DNA of 14,729 bases from JAENVT01 sp031430695 (GCA_031430695.1 JANPBZ010000039.1:1-14729); one strand, 5' to 3'. Counted from the first letter of the stretch, positions 5,518 through 13,288 are shown. The notes: a model not told the origin generated them from the letters alone. Numbers and translations: made by a program.

Positions 5518-8500
5518 TGAACGAGACCAACGACACGACCGTGAACGAACTCGACCAGACGGACGAGCAACTGCAGGTCTCCCGCCGGACGCTGCTGAAG
5601 ACCAGCGCATTGGTCGGCGGAGGCGTCGCCGTTGCCACCCAGATGCCGACCGTGATGCGGGCAATGGGCGACACCGCCGCGGCCGACTCCGACAAGCCAT
5701 CGCCGATGGCGCCCGGCGCCTACGAGCTCGCCGACCCGCAGCACATCCTGTACTCGTCGTGCCTGCAGTGCAACACAGGCTGCGCCATCAAGGTGAAGAT
5801 CGTCGACGGCATCGCCTCGAAGATCGACGGCAACCCCTTCAGCCCGGTCACATTCTGGCCGCAGATCGACTACGGCACCTCGCCGCTCGAGACGGGCGGC
5901 ATCGACGGCTGGATCTGCCCGAAGGGTCAGGCCGGCATCCAGAGCACATACGACCCGTATCGCATCCGCAAGGTGCTGAAGCGTGCCGGTGCCCGAGGCA
6001 GCGACAAGTGGGAGAGCATCGCGTTCGACCAGGCGGTGGAAGAGATCGTCAACGGTGGCTCGTTCGCCGACGGCACCACCAGCCCCGGCCTTGCGGAACT
6101 GTACGCCCTCAACGACGTCGACCTGTCCAAGGAGATGACCTCTGCGGTCGAGGCGATCATCGCCGAGAAGGACGAAGAGAAGCGGGCTGCGCTGGTCGAG
6201 GAGTTCAAGACCACGTTCAAGGACAACCTCGACGTGATGATCGACCCGGAACACCCCGACTTCGGGCCGAAGAACAACCAGTTCTGCTTCGTGTGGGGCC
6301 GGCTCAAGGACGGCCGCGCCGAGATTCTCAAGCGCTTCGCCGGTGACTCCTTCGGCTCGATCAACGCCCACGGGCACACAACCGTCTGCCAGGGCTCGCT
6401 GTACTTCACCGGCAAGGCTATGAGCGAGCAGTTCGTCGAGGGCAAGTGGACCGGCGGTGAGAAGTTCTACTGGCAGGGTGACCTCGCCAACACCGAGTTC
6501 GCGATCCTCGTCGGCAACAACGTCTTCGAGGGAGGCTACGGGCCCCCGTATCGCGTCGAGAAGATCACCGAGGGCCTCACCAGCGGCCGGATGAAGTACG
6601 TCGTCATCGACCCCCGCCTCGGCAAGACCGGTTCGAAGGCCTGGAAGTGGCTGCCGAACAAGCCAGGCACCGAAGCGGCCATCGCGCTCGCCCTGATCCA
6701 GGCGATCATCCGCGACGAGAAGCACAACGTCGGCTACCTGCAGAACGCCAACAAGGCAGCATCGGCCGACGCGGATGAGCCTAACTTCTGCAACGCCTCC
6801 TGGCTGGTCAAATTGGACGAGGACGGCCAACCCTCGAAGCTGCTCCGCGGGTCCGACCTCGGCCTCGAGCCGGAGGAACGCCCCACCGCCGCCGACAGTG
6901 AGAAGATGTGGAAGTTCGATCCCTTCGTCGTCATGCGCGACGGAGAGACCGTTACGTTCGACCCGAATGACGAAGAGGCGATCGTCGTCGGTGATCTCCT
7001 CGTCAATGCGACCGTGGGCGAGTTCAAGGTGAAGTCCGGCCTACAAGTGCTGGCCGACAGCGCCAACGAGCACACCATCGAGGAGTGGGCCGAGATCGCC
7101 GGTGTCAGCGCCGACGACCTCGAGACCATCGCCGCGGAGTTCACCAGCCACGGCCGTCGTGCATGCGCCGACATCCACCGCGGTGTCAGTCAGCACACCA
7201 ACGGCTACTACAACGTGCAGGCCTGGTTCGACCTCAACATGCTCATCGGCAACTACGACTACGCAGGCGGCCTCGCCGTCGCCAAGTCGTACGACCAGAC
7301 CGGCGCCAAGGAAGGCCAGCCCTACCCGGTGCTGAAGATGATCGACAAGTCCTACAAGAGAATGGGCCACACGATCATCCGCTCGGGCAAGTACGAGCAG
7401 AGCACTATCTTCGAGGGCTATCCCTCGAAGCGGCCGTGGTACCCGCTCGCCACCGACATCTACCAGGAGATCGTTCCCTCCATCGGCGATGCCTACCCGT
7501 ACCCGATCAAGGCGATGTTCCTCTACATGGGATCACCCGTGTACTCACTGCCGGCCGGGCACACCAACATCGAGGTTCTCAAGGACCCGACCAAGCTCCC
7601 GCTGTTCGTGGCGTTCGACATCGTCATCGGCGAGACCTCCGCCTACGCCGACTACATCATCCCCGACCTCAGCTACCTCGAGCGGTGGGAGTTCCAGAAG
7701 TCGCACCCGAACATGATCTTCAAGAACGCACCTGTGCGTCAGCCCGTCATCGCCCCGATGACCGACACTGCGACCGTGTTCGGTGTGGAGCAGCCGATCT
7801 CTCTCGAGAGCTTCCTCCTGGCAGTTGCCGAGAAGATGGACCTACCCGGGTTCGGCCCCAACGGGCTCGGCGAAGGCGTACCGTTCCTGCGACCCGAAGA
7901 CATGTACATCCGCGAGACGGCCAACATCGCTGCCGGCGAGAAGCCCGACCTCGAGGACGCAGTGCCCGAGGCCGACGACGCCGAAGTGGAGCTGTTCCTC
8001 ACCAGCAGGGCCCACCTGCCCAAGACGGTGTTCGACCCCGACGCGTGGAAGGCCGCGCTCGACGGCGACGACAGCATGTGGCGACGCGTGATCACTGTCC
8101 TCAACCGCGGTGGCCGGTTCCAGGCCTTCGACAAGTTCGTCGACGGCGAGAAGCTGGGCAACAAGTACGGCAAGTACGTCAACATGTACTGCGAGAAGAC
8201 CTACGACGCGAAGAGCAGCATGACCGGCAAGCACTACTCCGGCGTCGCTCGCTTCTTCGAGCCCGGCGCCGACTCGCTCGGCAACCTGGTGTCGGCCGCT
8301 GATGAGGCCGAGGGATACGACCTCACGCTCATCAGCTTCCGCACCATCATGCAGACCAAGAGCCGCACCTCCGGCAACTACTGGCTCCGCGCTGTGGAAC
8401 CCACCAACTACGTCATCCTCAACAGCATCGACGCCCGCCGTCTCGGTATCAGCGATGGTGACACCGTCCGGGTCAGCTCCAAGACCAACACGGAAGGAAT

Positions 8501-8792
8501 CTGGGACCTGGGCAATGGACGCACCGTGCCCATGGACGGCGAGGTCAAGGTGATCGAAGGGCTGCGCCCCGGGGTGGTCGGGTTCAATCTCGGCTACGGC
8601 CACTGGTCGTATGGCTCGGAGGACGTCACCATCGATGGCGAGGTGGTGCCGGGCGATGCCCGCCGCCGTACTGGCATCCACGCCAACGCAGCGATGCGCA
8701 CCGACACACATAACCCGAACACGACATTGGGCGATCTCGTCGGCGGCTCCGCCGTCTTCTACGACACCCGCGTCAAGCTGCAGAAGGTGTAA
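5517..8792 (+). CDS. Tat-exported molybdopterin oxidoreductase, TtrA/SrdA-type catalytic subunit
   Basis: The product (1091 residues) is a DMSO-reductase-superfamily enzyme carrying bis-MGD and one [4Fe-4S] cluster. A Tat signal is visible (S22-R-R-T-L-L-K28, then SALVGGGVAVA). The cluster ligands are C82-x2-C85-x3-C89-x44-C134 (the last in CPKG). The motif NAHGHTTVCQGSLYF places C291 as the likely Mo ligand. Residues about 165-250 are an acidic, helical insertion before the active site. The C-terminal molydopterin dinucleotide-binding domain holds ISFRTIMQTKSRTSGNYWL and HNPNTTLGDLVGGSAVFYDT. Size, motifs and B-C-A gene order match tetrathionate and Srd-type selenate reductases rather than the shorter PhsA/PsrA or ArrA. 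The substrate (tetrathionate, other sulfur oxyanion, selenate) cannot be fixed from sequence alone. AGGAGG at 5501-5506 supports ATG 5517. Confidence 0.92.
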   Translation: MNETNDTTVNELDQTDEQLQVSRRTLLKTSALVGGGVAVATQMPTVMRAMGDTAAADSDKPSPMAPGAYELADPQHILYSSCLQCNTGCAIKVKIVDGIASKIDGNPFSPVTFWPQIDYGTSPLETGGIDGWICPKGQAGIQSTYDPYRIRKVLKRAGARGSDKWESIAFDQAVEEIVNGGSFADGTTSPGLAELYALNDVDLSKEMTSAVEAIIAEKDEEKRAALVEEFKTTFKDNLDVMIDPEHPDFGPKNNQFCFVWGRLKDGRAEILKRFAGDSFGSINAHGHTTVCQGSLYFTGKAMSEQFVEGKWTGGEKFYWQGDLANTEFAILVGNNVFEGGYGPPYRVEKITEGLTSGRMKYVVIDPRLGKTGSKAWKWLPNKPGTEAAIALALIQAIIRDEKHNVGYLQNANKAASADADEPNFCNASWLVKLDEDGQPSKLLRGSDLGLEPEERPTAADSEKMWKFDPFVVMRDGETVTFDPNDEEAIVVGDLLVNATVGEFKVKSGLQVLADSANEHTIEEWAEIAGVSADDLETIAAEFTSHGRRACADIHRGVSQHTNGYYNVQAWFDLNMLIGNYDYAGGLAVAKSYDQTGAKEGQPYPVLKMIDKSYKRMGHTIIRSGKYEQSTIFEGYPSKRPWYPLATDIYQEIVPSIGDAYPYPIKAMFLYMGSPVYSLPAGHTNIEVLKDPTKLPLFVAFDIVIGETSAYADYIIPDLSYLERWEFQKSHPNMIFKNAPVRQPVIAPMTDTATVFGVEQPISLESFLLAVAEKMDLPGFGPNGLGEGVPFLRPEDMYIRETANIAAGEKPDLEDAVPEADDAEVELFLTSRAHLPKTVFDPDAWKAALDGDDSMWRRVITVLNRGGRFQAFDKFVDGEKLGNKYGKYVNMYCEKTYDAKSSMTGKHYSGVARFFEPGADSLGNLVSAADEAEGYDLTLISFRTIMQTKSRTSGNYWLRAVEPTNYVILNSIDARRLGISDGDTVRVSSKTNTEGIWDLGNGRTVPMDGEVKVIEGLRPGVVGFNLGYGHWSYGSEDVTIDGEVVPGDARRRTGIHANAAMRTDTHNPNTTLGDLVGGSAVFYDTRVKLQKV

Positions 8793-8802
8793 GCCTTTCT
8801 CA

Positions 8803-10050
8803 GTGTTTGACGACATGCTCACCGGCACCATCGTCTCCATCGACGGTGCCCGATGCCTCAACACCCGGCACGAGAGTGCCGGGTGTCGGCGTTGTGTCGC
8901 GATCTGTCCAACTGGAGCCATCACCCTCGCCACAGGGCTACCTGAGGTCGAAGCCGCTGCGTGCGTCCGCTGCGGCGCGTGCGTCCCTGTCTGCCCGACC
9001 GACGCGGTGACCGCCGGCGAGGCACCGGAACGACGCCTGCTCGACGTCTGCCGAACGATGGACGGCGGTTCGATGACGGTGGCGTGCGCGGCCAACCCTC
9101 AGCCCCGCGCCAATGCCGGCGGTGGACCGACCGTGCGCCACAGCCGCTGTCTGGCCTCGCTGTCGGCCGAACAGCTGATGGGCCTCACCAGCGACGGCAC
9201 GCGATTGGTCGAGCTCGACATGTCCTGGTGCGAAGCATGTCCGATCGGTACCGCCGCCGACGGCGTCATCGCCGCGGTGGAGTCCATCGAAGCACTGATC
9301 TCGACAAGGCCGCCGATGGTCGCGTTGGTGGGCCTTCCCGGAGCCGTCGATGGGCCGATGTCGACCGGTTCGACGGAGGCGGTCGTGGACTCCCATCGGC
9401 CATCGATGTCGCGTCGCGGCCTGTTTTCGTCGATGCGGAAGCGAGCTGAGAGCGCGGTGCAGCGCGGGCGAGAGATCGCGCCTCCTCCACTCAGGCGTAC
9501 CCGCGGCCCGGTGTTGGCAAGGCTGCCGCAAAGTGTCCCTGGCTCACGCCGTCGGCTCCTCGAACGTCTGGATCAAGTACCACTGGGCGACCGAGGGACG
9601 GACGTGCCCGCAACACAGGTGCCGTTCGCCGACGTCGTCATCGACACATCATGTTCGGCGTGCAGCCTGTGTGCGCGCTACTGCCCCACTGGGGCCTTGT
9701 CGTTCGTGACTGCCGCGTCGTCAGCAGACCCCCCACACAGCTTCACGCTGTCGTTCCAGATGAGTACGTGCATCGACTGCGGCATCTGCGCAGCCGCATG
9801 TCCCGAAGACGCCGTCACGTTCGCAGCGACGATCAACACCCGCGGCATCAACCAACCCGACCCGATCGAACTCCGCAGGGGCACACTCACCACGTGCTCA
9901 TCGTGCACGATGCCCACAGCAGCAACCGACGGCCCCGAGCCCGCTCGCTGCTTCAGCTGCCGACTCGGTTCAGGCGTCGTCACCGCCTTGCGCGACGACG
10001 CCGGGCTGATGGCCGACCTGCTCAGCCGCCAGCGGCCGAACGACGAGTGA
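8803..10050 (+). CDS. Cytoplasmic tandem [4Fe-4S] ferredoxin-domain protein
   Basis: The product (415 residues) has no signal peptide and has paired ferredoxin modules at both ends. The N-terminal half has C18-x9-C28-x2-C31-x3-C35P and C54-x2-C-x2-C-x3-C64P. The C-terminal half has C284-x2-C-x2-C-x3-C294P and C323-x2-C-x2-C-x3-C333P. Between them are scattered cysteines (HSRCLASLS, SWCEACPIG) and an Arg-rich linker with SRRGLF; near the end come CSSC and CFSC pairs. The first module has an unusual ten-residue-range gap instead of CxxC. The GTG at 8803 lies 11 nt after the catalytic gene; ATG 8815 is an alternative. It may feed electrons to the complex or, like NapF, assist cytoplasmic assembly of the molybdoenzyme; both are inference. 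Confidence 0.85.
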   Translation: MFDDMLTGTIVSIDGARCLNTRHESAGCRRCVAICPTGAITLATGLPEVEAAACVRCGACVPVCPTDAVTAGEAPERRLLDVCRTMDGGSMTVACAANPQPRANAGGGPTVRHSRCLASLSAEQLMGLTSDGTRLVELDMSWCEACPIGTAADGVIAAVESIEALISTRPPMVALVGLPGAVDGPMSTGSTEAVVDSHRPSMSRRGLFSSMRKRAESAVQRGREIAPPPLRRTRGPVLARLPQSVPGSRRRLLERLDQVPLGDRGTDVPATQVPFADVVIDTSCSACSLCARYCPTGALSFVTAASSADPPHSFTLSFQMSTCIDCGICAAACPEDAVTFAATINTRGINQPDPIELRRGTLTTCSSCTMPTAATDGPEPARCFSCRLGSGVVTALRDDAGLMADLLSRQRPNDE

Positions 10051-10098
10051 CGCTGCCTCCAGGCTGTGTGGTGTTGGTCACGCGCTCTGGTCAGCGGA

Positions 10099-10110
10099 TA
10101 GCTTGCGTCG
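10099..10110 (+). promoter_or_regulatory. -10 box for a leaderless mobB transcript
   Basis: TAGCTT at 10099-10104 is followed by exactly 6 nt and then GTG 10111. No Shine-Dalgarno sequence is visible. This suggests that mobB can be transcribed separately from the reductase operon, whose last gene ends 60 bp upstream. Confidence 0.5.
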
Positions 10111-10659
10111 GTGTCGTCAGATCCGTTCGTCGTTTCGCTCGTCGGCCCGTCGGGAGTCGGCAAGACGACCCTCATCGAGCGGCTCATTCCCGTCCTCGTG
10201 GCCGCAGGCGCTCGGGTCGCGACCGTCAAGCACGCACCACACGGACACGACGTGGACAAACGCGGTTCGGACTCGTGGCGCCACCGCGCCGCGGGCGCTC
10301 AAGCCGTCCTGCTAGCAGGCGCCGACGGCGCTGTCCTGTTCCTCGCCCCCGAGTACGGCACGCACCCCGACCCGACAATGCATCACCAGCCCGGCGAGTC
10401 CGATCGCTTGCACCACCTCGCCGGTCTCGTGGCCACGCACCTCAAGGACGTCGACATCGTTGTGGCCGAGGGCTACGCCCCGCTGCACGACGCACTCATC
10501 GCCGTGCAGCGCAGCGACGTACCGAACAAGAGCATCGTCGACCCTCTCACACCTTGGTTCACGATCTCCGACACACCAGCGCACGGCGACTACGGCTTCG
10601 ACCAACTGGCCGAGATCGCCGAGCGAATCCTCGACCGCGCTCGCTCTCGCCAGCGCTGA
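10111..10659 (+). CDS. mobB: MobB, molybdopterin-guanine dinucleotide biosynthesis GTP-binding protein
   Basis: The product (182 residues) is a P-loop GTPase partner of MobA in making the guanine-dinucleotide form of molybdenum cofactor. The Walker A motif is G12-PSGVGKT-T20 near the N-terminus. The family motifs ATVKHAPHGHDVDKRGSDSW and RAAGAQAVLLAG follow, then VDIVVAEGYAPLHDALIAV, the counterpart of the LVEGfK-type motif. Length is normal for MobB. It lies 60 bp after the ferredoxin gene on the same strand, placing a cofactor-maturation function next to the enzyme that needs it. No mobA, moe or dedicated chaperone gene is in the window. Confidence 0.93.
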   Translation: MSSDPFVVSLVGPSGVGKTTLIERLIPVLVAAGARVATVKHAPHGHDVDKRGSDSWRHRAAGAQAVLLAGADGAVLFLAPEYGTHPDPTMHHQPGESDRLHHLAGLVATHLKDVDIVVAEGYAPLHDALIAVQRSDVPNKSIVDPLTPWFTISDTPAHGDYGFDQLAEIAERILDRARSRQR

Positions 10660-10795
10660 CGGCGCCAAGGAGCACGGGCTGCGCCAACCCGTCGAAGAAC
10701 ACTCCGGCGGCAGTTCCGGCTCGACCCAGCTCCCGAGTCTCCAGCTTGACCACCCACTGTGGTGATGCCGAGGAGGACGTTCGTGTACACGCGAA
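10660..10795. other. Intergenic segment after mobB
   Basis: No credible gene is visible. A small hairpin, ACCAC(10749-10753)/GTGGT(10759-10763) with a 5-nt loop, lies about 90 bp after the mobB stop and could be a weak terminator, but it lacks a T-run. Confidence 0.35.
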
Positions 10796-10910
10796 TGACC
10801 GCGACGATCCGTTGGCCCGCGCCTCGCTCACCCCTCAGGGGATGTTTCGGCACTCGGGTTGTGGGCTCTGAGCAGGTATTGCTCGCAGAGGGGTCACGAG
10901 TCTGCAAAGC
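10796..10910 (+). repeat. Dispersed repeat copy D, truncated in the anticodon loop
   Basis: The left block TGACCGCGACGATCCGTTGG and CCGCGCCTCGCTCACCCCTCA is close to copy C, and the box GGGCTCTGAGCAGG is at 10863-10876. The core is shared only through CACGAGTCTGCAAAG (10896-10909). After that, T-arm, acceptor strand and right block are absent. The intact tRNA-Cys begins 25 bp later. The break falls in the anticodon-loop sequence, a common crossover point of tRNA-targeting tyrosine recombinases. Confidence 0.7.
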
Positions 10911-10934
10911 GTCGCGCGAAAGATAGGCACGCTT

Positions 10935-11009
10935 GGCGGCGTGACCGAGTGGTTTGGGTAGCGGCCTGCAAAGCCGTCCACGCCGGTTCGATTCCGGCCG
11001 CCGCCTCCA
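10935..11009 (+). tRNA. tRNA-Cys (anticodon GCA)
   Basis: A full cloverleaf forms. The acceptor is GGCGGCG (10935-10941) with CGCCGCC (10999-11005). The D stem is ACC/GGT. The anticodon stem is GCGGC/GCCGT around loop CTGCAAA (anticodon GCA). The T stem is GCCGG/CCGGC around TTCGATT. The discriminator is T and CCA is encoded (11007-11009). Its T-stem and acceptor sequences differ from those of the tRNA-like repeat cores, so those cores are not recent copies of this gene. Confidence 0.95.
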
Positions 11010-11228
11010 ACAGGTCACGGAAGCACAGTGAGCGACCGATGTAGGCATATAGAGGTGGCGTTCTGTGTGCCGCGCTTGCTGGCCGCGCAGCGTTGTTGTG
11101 TGTCCAACCGGCATCTGGGGGCGTGGACCGGTGTCGTATACCTACGATTGGCACTCAGAGCGCCTGGTGTCGCTCACTTGTGGGCGGGGCTGCTTTGGGC
11201 GGCGAGTAGCGCAGCGCCGGCGTGAAGG
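11010..11228. other. Intergenic segment between tRNA-Cys and the DUF1232 gene
   Basis: I see no gene, RNA or clear repeat here. It presumably holds the end of the tRNA transcript and the terminator of the convergent minus-strand gene, but no T-tailed hairpin stands out. Confidence 0.3.
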
Positions 11229-11639
11229 TCAAGTGGTGTTCTGCCCGCTGCGTTGGCGGCGCGGTCGGAGTAGCCGCTCGAGCAGCGCCGGGTCTGCTGG
11301 CCACGCCTCGTAGATCGCTGCGTGAGGCACTCGTCGTGCAGCAAAGCGGAAGGCGAGCGCTACGACGACGATGTCGTCGAGTGGTCCGATGACGGGCAGG
11401 AACTCTGGGATCAGGTCGATCGGCGACAGCACCCACAGACCGGCGAAGGCGATTGCGATTTTGGCAGAGCGCGGCACACGGGGGTCCTTGCGAAGGCGCC
11501 TGATGGTAGTGACGCATGCTGGCAGGACCGATGCGAGATCCTTTGCCGAGCCAGGTGGTAGGCGCTTGGCGAGCACGATCATCATCAGCCACGAGAACAC
11601 GATGATCGTTACACCGATCAGAGCGATCCGCAATATCAC
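11229..11639 (-). CDS. DUF1232 (YkvA-type) membrane protein
   Basis: The product is 136 residues. An N-terminal membrane segment (VILRIALIGVTIIVFSWLMM, residues 1-20) is followed by a basic stretch (TTIRRLRKDPRVPRSAK). The DUF1232 signature follows: KIAIAFAGLWVLSPIDLIPE and LPVIGPLDDIVVVALAFRFA, with the invariant SPIDLIP and GxxDD. The function of the family is unknown. GTG 11639 is chosen because TATGGT lies 6 nt upstream (leaderless pattern) and because any longer reading would run into the divergent gene region. The C-terminus is rich in Arg. Confidence 0.85.
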   Translation of the reverse strand: MILRIALIGVTIIVFSWLMMIVLAKRLPPGSAKDLASVLPACVTTIRRLRKDPRVPRSAKIAIAFAGLWVLSPIDLIPEFLPVIGPLDDIVVVALAFRFAARRVPHAAIYEAWPADPALLERLLRPRRQRSGQNTT

Positions 11640-11651
11640 CCGGTTACCATA
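11640..11651 (-). promoter_or_regulatory. -10 box of the DUF1232 gene (leaderless)
   Basis: On the minus strand TATGGT (positions 11651-11646) precedes GTG 11639 by 6 nt, the same geometry as the other leaderless genes in the window. Confidence 0.45.
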
Positions 11652-11853
11652 CGAGCTGCGTCGTGCCTTGATCGGGGGCGTCGGAGACGCGGGCAGGTCG
11701 GTGTGTGGCCGCGGCGCCGATTGCTGGTGCAGAATTCTTCTTGCGATCACGCGTCGGAGCGCGCGTTCTGCGCAAGTTGCGTGGCTCGGGCAGAATCGGT
11801 CAGTGGGTGACGTCGCCGATCCCGACACGGACCGAGTTGATGGTTGACGCCTG

Positions 11854-11883
11854 GTGTCAAAAGGAATCGGTCCCGTTTGACAC
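11854..11883. promoter_or_regulatory. Inverted repeat GTGTCAAA/TTTGACAC between divergent genes
   Basis: Perfect 8-bp arms (11854-11861 and 11876-11883) flank a 14-nt spacer that adds a GGA/TCC pairing. It lies in the 315-bp non-coding region between the DUF1232 and GFA-type genes, about 70 bp upstream of the latter. It may be a regulator binding site. The rest of this gap shows no gene. Confidence 0.35.
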
Positions 11884-11942
11884 GCCGAAGCGGGCACTCG
11901 CGCCCGCCCTTGTACTTGAGTCGTGCGCGATGCAATGACGGC

Positions 11943-11954
11943 TACCTTGACCCC
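11943..11954 (+). promoter_or_regulatory. -10 box of the GFA-type gene (leaderless)
   Basis: TACCTT at 11943-11948 lies exactly 6 nt before ATG 11955. No ribosome binding site is visible, and no convincing -35 at the usual distance. Confidence 0.5.
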
Positions 11955-12371
11955 ATGGGTGCCGAACCACCAATGGGACAGTGCGCGTCGGGTAGATGTG
12001 AGTGTGGCGGTGTCAGCTACAGCGTCGTGGGGCCATTGCGTTCGGTGTGGAACTGTCACTGTCACCGGTGTCGTAGGTTCACCGGGCATCACATGGCGGC
12101 CACCGGAACGTCGCGAGACATGATCCGTTTCACGAGCAACACGACCCTGACATGGTACTCGCCTGACCCGACCGTCGCGTACGCATTCTGTTCCACGTGC
12201 GGTTCGTCGTTGTTCTGGCGGGCCGCCGTCCGGCCGGACCACCTGTCGATTTGCGCAGGGACACTAGATCAGCCCACAGGTTTGCGGACCTCCAGCGCTT
12301 GGTGGATGGTCGAGCACGGCGACTACCACACGCCAGAGCCGCACATCAACGAGTTCGAGCGCGAGGACTGA
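11955..12371 (+). CDS. GFA / CENP-V family zinc protein
   Basis: The product is 138 residues. All seven zinc cysteines of the family are visible: C15 and C17 (CECGGVSY), C34, C36 and C39 (NCHCHRCRRFTG), C79 and C82 (FCSTCGSSLFW). In the Gfa enzyme the C15/C17/C79/C82 equivalents hold a structural zinc and C34/C36/C39 a second zinc near the active site that binds the glutathione-formaldehyde adduct. Many family members have unknown substrates, and actinobacteria usually lack glutathione, so formaldehyde activation is unproven. The C-terminal EHGDYHTPEPHINEF resembles family tails. It stands alone, with its own promoter. Confidence 0.88.
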   Translation: MGAEPPMGQCASGRCECGGVSYSVVGPLRSVWNCHCHRCRRFTGHHMAATGTSRDMIRFTSNTTLTWYSPDPTVAYAFCSTCGSSLFWRAAVRPDHLSICAGTLDQPTGLRTSSAWWMVEHGDYHTPEPHINEFERED

Positions 12372-12435
12372 ACCGAAGAAAGCCGAACTGGACTGCCACG
12401 GTCGGAGAGGGGCACGTGAGTGTGGGACTGTAACG

Positions 12436-12670
12436 CACCGCGATTGACCGCGACGGTCCGTTGATCCGCGCCTCGCTCACCCCTCAAGAGCCGTCTCGCG
12501 CATCAGCTATGCCCTCTGAGCTGCTATGACGCGCTGAGGCTAGCGAGTCTGCAAAGCCCTGTACATGGGTTCGATTCCCATCGTCGCCTCCAGTTCGCTG
12601 GCTCGCGGCAGGATCCGCCGAATCTGCATCGCTGTCAGCGCGATGGGCCGCATGCGCCCAGATCGCTGCC
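12436..12670 (+). repeat. Dispersed repeat copy C with tRNA-Cys 3'-half core
   Basis: This copy has all blocks: left block (ACCGCGATTGACCGCGACGG, then CCGCGCCTCGCTCACCCCTC), box CCCTCTGAGC at 12510-12519, core 12548-12592, and right block 12625-12670 with hairpins CATCGC/GCGATG and GGGC/GCCC (loop CGCATGC). The core anticodon stem is poorly paired and no acceptor 5' strand is found. It starts about 65 bp after the GFA-type gene and ends about 6 bp before the convergent small ORF. Confidence 0.75.
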
Positions 12671-12675
12671 TGCGC

Positions 12676-12909
12676 TCACGTTTCCGGGCCGAACGCCAGC
12701 ACAGTGAGAATTCGGAACGCGGTATGGCCCAATTCGGGATCGTCGAGAAGTTGCCATGCCTCGTTCGTCGGATCGCCGAGGACGGTGACGGCGCGAAGTC
12801 GTTGGAGATCCTTGGCGGTCATGTGAGCATGTATGGCTCGTGCGTCGGCGGCGATCGAACGGCACCCGAAGTCAATCCAGTCGAGAATTGGCCACTCGTT
12901 GGTCGGCAC
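12676..12909 (-). CDS. Small hypothetical protein downstream of vapBC
   Basis: The 77-residue product begins VPTNEWPILDWIDFGCRSIA and ends HTAFRILTVLAFGPET. I do not recognise a family. It starts 13 nt after the vapC stop on the same strand, so it is probably the third gene of that operon. A shorter start at ATG 12822 (MTAKDLQRLRAV...) is possible. The amino-acid composition looks like real coding sequence, with a mixed acidic and hydrophobic helical C-terminal half. Its stop lies next to repeat copy C, and no counterpart is seen beside the vapC fragment near copy B. Confidence 0.45.
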   Translation of the reverse strand: MPTNEWPILDWIDFGCRSIAADARAIHAHMTAKDLQRLRAVTVLGDPTNEAWQLLDDPELGHTAFRILTVLAFGPET

Positions 12910-12922
12910 ACCTTCACGTCGC

Positions 12923-13288
12923 TCATGACAGATCGCCGTCGGCGTGCAGGGGGAGCTGTTCGTCGAAGGTGGCCACCGCTGTGTTGCGGGTGGCGGCGCT
13001 GGCGAGGACGCAGCAGTCGGGCATCTTGCAGCCGGTCTTGACGCGAAGTTTGGCGAGTAGCAACGGATCGATCGGTGTGTCGTCGAGCTCGACACCGATG
13101 GTCATCAGATCGGCCCAGACCGCGTCTGCGACGTCGTTGCGTACGGCAGCGACGAGTACTTCGGCCGCGGTGATGGGGTGCACGAGCAACGGCGGTGATG
13201 CGTCTTCAAGGATCTCGACGGCGGCTGAGTGGTGAGCGTCGTTCGGGTCGAGGAAGGCGATTAGGACGCTGGCATCGACGACGATCAT
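12923..13288 (-). CDS. vapC: PIN-domain toxin VapC
   Basis: The 121-residue PIN protein is a predicted Mg-dependent RNase toxin. All four catalytic acids are visible: D5 (MIVVDASVLIAFLD), E43 (HPITAAEVLV), D91 (KMPDCCVLASA) and D109 (AVATFDEQL). Unlike the toxin at 2236-2670, its active site is complete. The ATG start overlaps the antitoxin stop by 4 bp. A fragment of a paralogue, covering about the last 30 residues, lies at 2927-3024. Confidence 0.92.
   Translation of the reverse strand: MIVVDASVLIAFLDPNDAHHSAAVEILEDASPPLLVHPITAAEVLVAAVRNDVADAVWADLMTIGVELDDTPIDPLLLAKLRVKTGCKMPDCCVLASAATRNTAVATFDEQLPLHADGDLS

Noticed and set aside
3835..6830. Long minus-strand frames opposite the reductase genes (3835-5457 and 5331-6830)
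   Set aside because: They are mirror frames of high-GC coding sequence with His/Glu/Val-rich composition and no domain; the plus-strand genes are well supported.
8803..10050. SRRGLF in the tandem ferredoxin as a Tat signal
   Set aside because: It lies in the middle of the protein and is followed by a charged, not hydrophobic, segment.
1891..11880. Shared 12-mer GGTCCCGTTTGA at 1891-1902 and 11869-11880
   Set aside because: Several 12-bp matches are expected by chance in a window of this size, and flanking bases do not align.
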